Position numbers and translations under genes: made by a program. A stretch of 6,333 nt of DNA from contig JAMFST010000498.1 of NCBI GenBank assembly GCA_026225435.1, positions 1 to 6,333 on the forward strand, given 5' to 3'. Below the pieces are notes generated by a model. The model was not told the origin of the DNA. It was given only the letters and a program-made list of their open reading frames with translations, and did no database searches. Shown here one piece after another: positions 1 to 5,168 of this stretch (its first letter is position 1; the number at the start of each line of letters is the position of its first letter). The DNA comes from Labilithrix luteola (GTDB taxonomy: Bacteria > Myxococcota_A > Polyangia > Polyangiales > Polyangiaceae).

Positions 1-890
1 GCGAGCACGACGAGCACTCCGGCGGTCTCGCGCGGCGTCGGGATGGCGCGCAGCAAGAGCGCGCCGATGAGGAGCGAGCCCACCGTCTCCCCCGGTGAGA
101 CCAGCGCGACCACCGACGGAGGCACGCGTCGCGAGGCGAGCTGCACCAGGGTGTGCCCGATCAAGGTCGGCACCAGCCCGAGGAGCACGACGTAGATCCA
201 TGCCGACGCGGGCACGACCAGCGGCGCGGCGAGCAACGCGCCGAGCGCGAACGACGCCGGCACCAGCAGCAGCGCGGCGATGCCGAAGACGGCGCTGGCG
301 CAGGGGATCATGGGGAGTGCGTCGCGCAGATGGCGGGACACGGCCACGTAGGCTGCGTAGAAGGCGACGGCCGCGAGCACCAGCAGATCGCCGAGGAGGC
401 GCTGCTCCCCCTGCCCCGCTCCCGACGCGACGACCAGCGCACCGGCGGTGGCGACGAGCACGCCTGCCCCTTCGCCCCGCGTCGGCCGCAACCCGAACGC
501 CGCCCACGCCGCCAGCACCACCCCGAGCGGCTCGAGCGACACCAGCGCCACCGCCGCCGGCAGCGACGTGGTCGCCAGGCCGCTGAGGAAGAGCGCGAAG
601 TGCACCGCGAGGAGCGTTCCCGCAGAAAGCAGCGCACGACGCTGCGGCCCGGTGAGCGCGCGCAGCGACTGGACGAGCGCGCGCGGCTGCAGGCACCCCA
701 GCGCGATCGCCGCCACGGCGCAGCGGCCCGCCGCGATGAGCAGCGGAGACATGGGCGCCGCCGCGCGCGCCAGCGGAGCGCTGGTGGCGAAGGCGAGCGA
801 GGCGACCAGCACGACGCCCAGGCGACCCGAGGTGCTGTCGAGGCGGGCGAGCACGTCGTTCGTGGCGAGCGCAGGTGGCGTCGTCGTCAC
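1..890 (-). CDS. EamA/DMT-family inner-membrane permease (partial, C-terminus cut by window edge)
   Basis: Reading the minus strand from a GTG at 890 gives 296 open codons running off the left edge. The product is very hydrophobic and has the two-fold repeat of EamA (drug/metabolite transporter) permeases. Repeat 1 covers about residues 22-155 and repeat 2 about 166-296. Visible landmarks are LVSLEPLGVVLAAW (about 117-130), which closes the first half, and GLVPTLIGHTLVQLASRRV followed by SPGETVGSLLIGAL (about 238-278) in the second half. Family members usually have ten membrane helices and about 290-310 residues, so only the end of the last helix is probably missing. The family exports or exchanges small metabolites, but the substrate cannot be read from sequence. 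GTG at 890 is the first possible start after an in-frame stop upstream, and it has no clear Shine-Dalgarno. The gene is divergent from the PhnD-like gene. The family call is strong and the exact start moderate. Confidence 0.88.
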   Translation of the reverse strand, partial: MTTTPPALATNDVLARLDSTSGRLGVVLVASLAFATSAPLARAAAPMSPLLIAAGRCAVAAIALGCLQPRALVQSLRALTGPQRRALLSAGTLLAVHFALFLSGLATTSLPAAVALVSLEPLGVVLAAWAAFGLRPTRGEGAGVLVATAGALVVASGAGQGEQRLLGDLLVLAAVAFYAAYVAVSRHLRDALPMIPCASAVFGIAALLLVPASFALGALLAAPLVVPASAWIYVVLLGLVPTLIGHTLVQLASRRVPPSVVALVSPGETVGSLLIGALLLRAIPTPRETAGVLVVL

Positions 891-898
891 GGCGGACG

Positions 899-904
899 CA
901 GTAT
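899..904 (-). promoter_or_regulatory. Possible -10 element for the EamA permease gene
   Basis: On the minus strand this reads TATACT, a 5/6 match to the sigma-70 -10 consensus in otherwise GC-rich DNA. A transcript starting 6-7 bases downstream would begin almost at the GTG at 890. That would fit the missing Shine-Dalgarno and suggests a leaderless or very short-leader mRNA. No good -35 hexamer lies 16-18 bases upstream, so this is only a candidate. Confidence 0.3.
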
Positions 905-907
905 ACG

Positions 908-936
908 CCGATTGTTCGGTCGAATCGGTGGATTCG
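908..936. promoter_or_regulatory. Candidate operator: two overlapping dyads in the divergent intergenic region
   Basis: Two perfect 6-bp inverted repeats overlap here. CCGATT at 908-913 pairs with AATCGG at 923-928, and CGAATC at 921-926 pairs with GATTCG at 931-936 across a 4-bp spacer. The second has the shape of a dimeric-regulator site. They lie in the 101-bp gap between the divergent permease (start 890) and the PhnD-like gene (start 992), where one site could control both. No regulator gene for it is visible in the window, and 6-bp arms can occur by chance. Confidence 0.35.
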
Positions 937-991
937 TTGACTCGGCCCTATTGCCCTTGAGTCTCGTCGAAGGTGCGCGACACTGGACCAC

Positions 992-1888
992 GTGAACGGC
1001 TCCTTTCCGACCGCGCCCGGCGCAGGCCCGAGTGGTACCGGCCGCCAGCCGCATCGCTTCGGCCTCGTGCGCACCCTCGAGCCGCGGCGGACGCAGGGGG
1101 TCGCTGCGCTCGCCGAGCAGCTCGGTCGTGCCCTCGGGGAGCCGATCGTCCCCTGGGGCGCGGGCGGCTACCGCGAGCTCAGCGCCGCCTTCTCCCGCGG
1201 CGAGCTCTCCTTCGCCTGGATGCCGCCGCTCATCACCGTCGACCTGTTCGAGCAGGGGGCGATCGGCGTCCTCGCCATCCCCGAGCGCGGCGGATCGACG
1301 ACGTACAACAGCGCCCTCCTCGGCCGCGCCAGCTCCACGGTCCCTCTCGAGGAGATGGAGCACGGCGCCGCCGCGTGGGTCGATCCGGAGAGCACCGCCG
1401 GGTACCTCGTCCCGCGCATGCACCTCGCCGCGCGCGGCCTCGACCTGCGCAAGCTCGCCACCCGCGAGACCTTCGTCCGCAGCCACGACGCGGTCGTCGA
1501 CGCCATCGCCTCGGGGCGCGCCGACTTCGGCGCCACCTACTGCCTCCGTCGACCGGGCGCGCGTGACGCCGAGCGCGGCTCCTGGATCGGGCGCGCCGGG
1601 GCAGAGGACAAGATCCGCGTCCTCGACATCTCGGGGCCGATCCCCAACGACGCCCTCGTGGGCGCGAGGCACCTCGACACCCGCCTGCGCACGCGTCTCC
1701 TCGGCTTCTGCCTCTCGCCCCCCGCAGGGGTCAACGCCGTCTTCCGCGATCTGCTCGACTGCGAGGCGTTCCGCGTCGGCACCTCGGCGCACTACGACGA
1801 CCTGCGTCGCCTCGCCAAGCGCGCCGGCCCGCTCCCGATCTCGAGCGCTCCGCCGTCTCGCCGCCCGTCGGGCATCTTCCGCCCGTAA
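992..1888 (+). CDS. PhnD-like (phosphate/phosphonate-type) substrate-binding-fold protein, apparently cytosolic
   Basis: The 298-residue product resembles the phosphonate/phosphite periplasmic-binding family (PhnD-like, type 2 periplasmic-binding fold). The domain starts at about residue 23 (FGLVRTLEP). It continues with YRELSAAFSRGELSFAWMPP (60-79), the position where this family has its 'sGevDvaw.gp' segment, then DPESTAGYLVPRMHL (131-145), then RSHDAVVDAIASGRADFGAT (163-182), and ends near HYDDLRRL (267-274). Such proteins normally deliver ligand to an ABC transporter. Here the N-terminus is polar and Gly/Pro-rich, with no signal peptide or lipobox, and no permease or ATPase gene is adjacent. 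A cytosolic ligand-sensing or enzymatic role is therefore possible, but this is inference. GTG at 992 is the only ATG/GTG/TTG start between the upstream in-frame stop (938-940) and the domain. Its Shine-Dalgarno is weak (GGA 4 bases upstream). The ligand is unknown. Confidence 0.8.
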   Translation: MNGSFPTAPGAGPSGTGRQPHRFGLVRTLEPRRTQGVAALAEQLGRALGEPIVPWGAGGYRELSAAFSRGELSFAWMPPLITVDLFEQGAIGVLAIPERGGSTTYNSALLGRASSTVPLEEMEHGAAAWVDPESTAGYLVPRMHLAARGLDLRKLATRETFVRSHDAVVDAIASGRADFGATYCLRRPGARDAERGSWIGRAGAEDKIRVLDISGPIPNDALVGARHLDTRLRTRLLGFCLSPPAGVNAVFRDLLDCEAFRVGTSAHYDDLRRLAKRAGPLPISSAPPSRRPSGIFRP

Positions 1889-1905
1889 GCGAAGCTCGCC
1901 GCGAT

Positions 1906-2328
1906 CTACGAGCGCCCTCGCTCGTTCAACACCTCTTCCAGCGTCTCGCGCAGGCGGGTCGGCATCACCGGCTTGATCAGCGCGCGCCAGGCGCCGGCCA
2001 GGTGCGCGAGCTTGGCGTACTCGACCGGAGGCTTGCCGGTCATGATGATCACCGGCACCTCGAGCTTGCGCGCCCGCATCGCGGTGAGCAGCTCGAAGCC
2101 GCCGCCGCCCGGCATGTTCACGTCGCTGACCACCGCGTCGAAGGCGCCGCTGGTGAGGCGCGCGCACGCGTCGTTCACCGTCGAGGCCTCCTCGGTGACG
2201 TAGCCGTAGTTCTCCAGCGCCGTGCGGAACATCCGCAGAATGCCCGGCTCGTCGTCCACCAGGAGCACGCGCATTGGGGCAGCCGGGGTAACCGGGACGG
2301 CCAGCGCCGCAGGAGCCATCGTCTTCAC
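1906..2328 (-). CDS. Single-domain response regulator (CheY-like receiver only)
   Basis: This encodes 140 residues: an Ala/Pro-rich leader of 18 residues and then one receiver domain. The canonical phosphorylation set is present: acidic pair D25-D26 in LLVDDEP, phospho-acceptor D69 in VVSDVNMPG, T97 in VIIMTG and K119 in LIKP. Nothing follows the receiver except a short helix ending ERGRS, so there is no DNA-binding or enzymatic output domain. Signalling must go through protein contact or onward phosphotransfer. The GTG at 2328 is chosen because it overlaps the kinase stop as GTGA and has a GAGGTG ribosome site 4 bases upstream. ATGs at 2319 (MAPAAL) and 2274 (MRVLLVDDEP) are alternatives that also keep the whole receiver. 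The partner is almost certainly the adjacent kinase. The stop lies 17 bp from the end of the convergent PhnD-like gene. Confidence 0.93.
   Translation of the reverse strand: MKTMAPAALAVPVTPAAPMRVLLVDDEPGILRMFRTALENYGYVTEEASTVNDACARLTSGAFDAVVSDVNMPGGGGFELLTAMRARKLEVPVIIMTGKPPVEYAKLAHLAGAWRALIKPVMPTRLRETLEEVLNERGRS
1909..1924. terminator. Hairpin at the convergent gene junction (possible terminator)
   Basis: CGAGCG (1909-1914) and CGCTCG (1919-1924) form a perfect 6-bp stem with a 4-base loop. It lies over the last codons of the receiver gene and just past the end of the convergent PhnD-like gene (1888). The gap between the two stop codons is only 17 bp, so a shared bidirectional hairpin would make sense. 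No T-tract follows on either strand, so intrinsic termination is doubtful. Confidence 0.25.
2325..2328 (-). other. GTGA stop/start overlap coupling kinase and receiver
   Basis: The kinase TGA stop (2327-2325) and the receiver GTG start (2328-2326) share bases. This four-base overlap is typical of termination-reinitiation coupling, which keeps the two partners at a fixed ratio. Confidence 0.75.
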
Positions 2329-4277
2329 GCCACACCTCGCAGGTCTTCCAGCAACATGACACCGCTCACCGCCGCCTCGGCGAGGAGGGGGAAGTAGACG
2401 CGGAAGGTGGTCCCGCGACCGACCTCGCTGTCGACACCGACGCCTCCGTTGCAGCGCCGCACGATGCCGAACACGGTGGCGAGGCCGAGACCGGTCCCCT
2501 CCCCTTGCGGCTTGGTGGTGAAGAAGGGCTCGAAGATGCGGGTCAGGGTGGCGCTGTCCATTCCGATGCCGCTGTCGCTCACGCGGACGACGACGTGAGG
2601 GCCGGCCGACAGGCCGAGCGCGCGGTCGGGATGCGCGTCGTCGATCTCGACCCGCTCGGAGGTGACGCGGAGGCGTCCGCCGGTGGGCATCGCGTCGCGA
2701 GCGTTGATGATGAGGTTCATGAGCACGTTGTCGAGCTGCCCGGCCTCGCTCTTGACGCGACAGCGCTCGGCGCACGCATCGACCGTCACCGCGATCGTGC
2801 TGCCCAGCGTGCGGCGCATCATGCGGGTGGTCCCCTCGAGCACCTCGTTCACGTCGACGATGACCGCTTCGAGCGTCTGCTGCCGGCTGAAGGCGAGCAG
2901 CTGCTGGGTGAGCTCGACGGAGCGCTGGCCGGCCTGCCGAACCTCGATGAGTGGCTCGTAGCTCGGCTCCTGCTCGTCGAGCCCGTCGAGGAGCACCTCG
3001 GTGTAGCCGAGGATGATGCTGAGCATGTTGTTGAAGTCGTGCGCCACGCCACCGGCGAGCCGGCCGATCGCTTCCATCTTCTGCGCCTGGCGCAGCTCGA
3101 GCTCGAGGCGTTGACGCTCGCTCAGGTTCTGCGCCACGAGCACGTAGCCGCCGTTGCTTCCGTCGCGGAGCGAGGAGGCGGACAGACGAACCGGGATGCT
3201 GCGATCGTCGTGCGTGCGCAGCACCGAGTCGCCATGCAGGCGGGTGCCCGGCTGTTCCTGGCCCCCCACGTGCGCGGTGGGGACGAGCATGTCGGCGAAG
3301 ACCTCGGAGGCGTGTCGCCCGATCAGCTCGAATTCCCGGAAGCCGGTGAGCTCGAGGCAGGCGCGGTTGACGGCGGCGATGGTCCCCGAGTCGTCGCACA
3401 CCACCAGCACCTCCTCCATCGAGGCGAAGATGTCGTTGAGCCGGTCGTGCGCGGCGTCGAGCGCTTGCACATGACTGCGCATGTCGGAGGCCATCTCGCG
3501 GAACGCGTTCGCCAGCTCACCCAGCTCGTCGGTGGAGTGGATCTGCACCGTGGCGTCGAAGTTGCCACTGCCGAACGACCGCAGCGCGTTGCGCAACGTG
3601 CGGAGAGGCACGGCGACGCCGTCGGCGAGCCTGCGTGCGGCCACCGAGGCCACGATCACCCCGCCGATGCCGAGGAGGACCATGAGCAGATCCGCGCGCC
3701 GCCCCGTCGCCTGGCGATCCATCTCCGTGTCGAAGTCCATCTCCGCGTCGAGCCGGCTCACGTTGCGCAGCAGCGTGTCCTCGGTGTCCTCGAACTCCTG
3801 ATAGGCGGCGCGATCGGAGTGACCTCCGGTGCCGTACGCGGCGAACATCTTCGCGCCGAGCTCGCGGAAGCGGCAGGCGTCGAGCTGCACGGTCATCGCC
3901 ACCTCGCCATGCGCCCCGGACGAGGTCAGGTGGGAGAGCTGGGTCCGCAGATCCTTGGCGTCCTGGCAGAGGTCGTCGTACCGCGAGAACGCCTGTCCGC
4001 GCTCCCCGAGGTCGCCGTAGAGCATGTACGAAAAGCTCTCCTCGGCGGCGGCGCTCCCGTCCGCGGCGAGCCGCTTTATTTCGTGGGCGGCGGCGTTGCG
4101 TCGCAACACGTGATCCTGCGAGCTCGCGTAGATCATCCGGGCGCCGGTGAGCCCGATCACCGAGATCAGCGACCCGAGGATGACGTACCCCCACACGAGG
4201 CGCGCGCGCACCGTCGTCGGCCGCCCGAACATCCTTGGGCGACGCGAGAGAAATCCCGGCCGAGGTACAGCGTGCAT
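2325..4277 (-). CDS. Membrane-bound hybrid-less sensor histidine kinase (sensor-HAMP-PAS-HisKA-HATPase)
   Basis: The 650-residue product has a complete sensor-kinase layout. TM1 is at about 27-49 and is followed by a mainly helical, probably periplasmic sensor region of about 145 residues. TM2 is at about 197-213, HAMP at 214-266 (DELGELANAFREM at 250-262) and PAS at about 278-385. In the dimerisation domain the phospho-acceptor H413 lies in GGVAHDFNN. The ATPase has an N box at NLIINARDAM (521-530), G1 DSGIGM (568-573), F box FEPFFTTKP (582-590) and G2 GEGTGLGL (592-599). All catalytic motifs are intact, and the HDFNN H-box resembles NtrB-like HPK4 kinases. It should autophosphorylate H413 and pass phosphate to D69 of the coupled receiver. 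The sensor region has no obvious known domain and contains Cys104 and Cys135. ATG at 4277 is used here. ATG at 4232 (MFGRPTTVRARL) is equally plausible because it leaves a short cytoplasmic N-terminus before TM1. Neither start has a well-spaced Shine-Dalgarno. Confidence 0.95.
   Translation of the reverse strand: MHAVPRPGFLSRRPRMFGRPTTVRARLVWGYVILGSLISVIGLTGARMIYASSQDHVLRRNAAAHEIKRLAADGSAAAEESFSYMLYGDLGERGQAFSRYDDLCQDAKDLRTQLSHLTSSGAHGEVAMTVQLDACRFRELGAKMFAAYGTGGHSDRAAYQEFEDTEDTLLRNVSRLDAEMDFDTEMDRQATGRRADLLMVLLGIGGVIVASVAARRLADGVAVPLRTLRNALRSFGSGNFDATVQIHSTDELGELANAFREMASDMRSHVQALDAAHDRLNDIFASMEEVLVVCDDSGTIAAVNRACLELTGFREFELIGRHASEVFADMLVPTAHVGGQEQPGTRLHGDSVLRTHDDRSIPVRLSASSLRDGSNGGYVLVAQNLSERQRLELELRQAQKMEAIGRLAGGVAHDFNNMLSIILGYTEVLLDGLDEQEPSYEPLIEVRQAGQRSVELTQQLLAFSRQQTLEAVIVDVNEVLEGTTRMMRRTLGSTIAVTVDACAERCRVKSEAGQLDNVLMNLIINARDAMPTGGRLRVTSERVEIDDAHPDRALGLSAGPHVVVRVSDSGIGMDSATLTRIFEPFFTTKPQGEGTGLGLATVFGIVRRCNGGVGVDSEVGRGTTFRVYFPLLAEAAVSGVMLLEDLRGVA
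2333..2338 (-). promoter_or_regulatory. Ribosome binding site of the receiver gene
   Basis: GAGGTG on the minus strand sits 4 bases before the GTG at 2328, inside the last codons of the kinase gene. It decides the start: the downstream ATGs at 2319 and 2274 have no comparable site. It is the only clear Shine-Dalgarno I find in the window. Confidence 0.6.
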
Positions 4278-4278
4278 G

Positions 4279-4301
4279 ACGTCACGGGAAGAACGTCACG
4301 G
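4279..4301. repeat. 9-bp direct repeat just upstream of the kinase start
   Basis: ACGTCACGG occurs at 4279-4287 and again at 4293-4301, exactly the same, 14 bp apart start to start. The first copy overlaps a perfect palindrome, TGACGTCA (4277-4284), that touches the ATG at 4277. The repeats fill much of the 62-bp gap between lipoprotein and kinase genes. They could be a regulator site for an internal kinase promoter or a leader element. The 14-bp period is not a whole helical turn, so two copies on one DNA face are not expected. The repeat itself is certain; its function is a guess. Confidence 0.45.
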
Positions 4302-4322
4302 CGGCCGCCACCTTAAGCCGCC
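4300..4322 (-). other. GC-rich hairpin in the lipoprotein-kinase gap
   Basis: GGCGGC at 4300-4305 pairs with GCCGCC at 4317-4322 across an 11-base loop. Its left part is also inside a perfect 10-bp palindrome, GGCGGCCGCC (4300-4309). On the minus-strand transcript it follows the lipoprotein stop and is trailed by a mildly U-rich stretch (GTTCTTCC), not a true U-tract. It could lower read-through into the kinase or stabilise the upstream mRNA. As an intrinsic terminator it is weak. Confidence 0.25.
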
Positions 4323-4339
4323 TGGTCGAAGCGCCCCGC

Positions 4340-5092
4340 TCAGAACCTCTCGGGCGGGTCGGTCTTCGAGGTGACCTGCAGCCGCGGCAGCCCCTCCTTC
4401 ACCCAGCGATCGCGCACCGCGCGCGCCCGCTCGGTCTCGTCGCGCGCGGGGACGGCGATGCCCACCACGAGGCACCCGTTGTTCCACTCCGGCACGGGGA
4501 ACGCCGCGTAGCTCACCAGGTAGGTCTCGCTGCTCAGCACCGTCGCCATGCGCGCGGTGACCGAGGTGACCTCGACCAGGCGCCCGTCTCTCCACACGAA
4601 CGCGTCGGGGGCGTCGTATTTCACCTCGACGTCGAAGGTCTTCATCATCGGCTTGGCCCAGTCGTCGAAGGCCGCGCGGCAGACTCCCGGCGCCTTCGGA
4701 TCGGCCGGCAGATCGACGTGCGTGACCAGCGCGCCGACCACCGCGTGGTGCTCCTTGCCGTAGCGGAAGCCGACCAGGCTCTTCACGCCCCAGAATTTTA
4801 CGCGGGTCCAGGTGCGCCAGTCGGGCAGAGGCACGCGCACGCTCCCCTGCTTGTCACCGCGAAGACCGATTGGCGCTGTCTTCAATTGCTCCAGCGCAGC
4901 CGCATGCGCGTCCCCTCCGCCTCCCCCCTCCGACGCCTTGCCGTCGTCCTTCGGAGGCGCGGCGGGCGCGATGGAACGAGGAGGAGCGACCACCGCCGGG
5001 GCAGTTGCCGACGACGAGCAGCCGATCGCGGCGGGCGCGAAGACGGCTGCGCAGCAGACGATGACGCAACGCGTCCAACTCCATGATTCCAT
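4340..5092 (-). CDS. Putative lipoprotein of unrecognised family
   Basis: I do not recognise the family. The 250-residue product starts with a likely lipoprotein signal: R8, a hydrophobic stretch [14 protein letters not shown] (9-22) and a lipobox-like AIGC with C25 as the acylated residue. A low-complexity Ala/Pro/Gly linker follows (about 26-66, including five consecutive glycines). A compact-looking domain spans about 70-245 and contains [20 protein letters not shown] (98-117), [20 protein letters not shown] (153-172) and [20 protein letters not shown] (199-218). C138 and C207 could form a disulfide. ATG at 5092 is chosen because it puts the signal peptide at the N-terminus, although no strong Shine-Dalgarno precedes it. 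ATG at 5170 would add 26 residues before the signal and would overlap the divergent pckG start. It is co-directional with the kinase and 62 bp upstream, so an envelope accessory role in that sensing system is possible. No motif proves it. Confidence 0.75.
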   Translation of the reverse strand: MESWSWTRCVIVCCAAVFAPAAIGCSSSATAPAVVAPPRSIAPAAPPKDDGKASEGGGGGDAHAAALEQLKTAPIGLRGDKQGSVRVPLPDWRTWTRVKFWGVKSLVGFRYGKEHHAVVGALVTHVDLPADPKAPGVCRAAFDDWAKPMMKTFDVEVKYDAPDAFVWRDGRLVEVTSVTARMATVLSSETYLVSYAAFPVPEWNNGCLVVGIAVPARDETERARAVRDRWVKEGLPRLQVTSKTDPPERF

Positions 5093-5168
5093 GGGCGACA
5101 CTCTGGAAAGGGCAACGCCCAGCGAGCTGCAAAGCCGATCGCCTTGCGCTACGAATTGGTTCTTCACC
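5093..5168. promoter_or_regulatory. Divergent intergenic region between lipoprotein and pckG
   Basis: These 76 bp must carry, or lie beside, the promoters for both divergent genes. I see no convincing -35/-10 pair on either strand and no Shine-Dalgarno before the pckG ATG. The only local symmetries are a short GGGC-AAC-GCCC hairpin (5110-5120) and a 6-bp inverted repeat, TGCGCT (5145-5150) with AGCGCA (5172-5177), enclosing the pckG start codon. Both are short enough to be chance. A promoter for the minus strand may also lie inside the first pckG codons. Confidence 0.4.

Noticed and set aside
937..942. TTGACT as a -35 element for the PhnD-like gene
   Set aside because: It matches 5 of 6 consensus bases, but no acceptable -10 hexamer lies 15-18 bases downstream.
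153..995. A 280-codon plus-strand open frame opposite the permease
   Set aside because: Arg/His/Gln-rich composition with no domain. The minus strand here gives a clear EamA membrane protein.
1869..1885. CGGGC/GCCCG stem at the end of the PhnD-like gene as a terminator
   Set aside because: Five base pairs inside the coding end with no T-tract; too weak to call.
887..2362. A 491-codon open frame on the minus strand across the PhnD-like gene and the receiver
   Set aside because: Low-complexity Arg/Gly/Ala product without motifs. It runs antisense to one real gene and out of frame with another, and is explained by the scarcity of stop codons in high-GC DNA.
1906..3399. A 497-codon reading of the receiver extended far upstream through the kinase region
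   Set aside because: The upstream part is an out-of-frame, Arg-rich shadow of the kinase. The receiver starts at the GTGA overlap with its own ribosome site.
2505..4316. A 603-codon open frame on the plus strand, antisense to the kinase
   Set aside because: It is a GC-rich shadow of the kinase gene. Its product is His/Val/Glu/Arg-rich with no recognisable domain, while the minus strand encodes a complete kinase with every catalytic motif.
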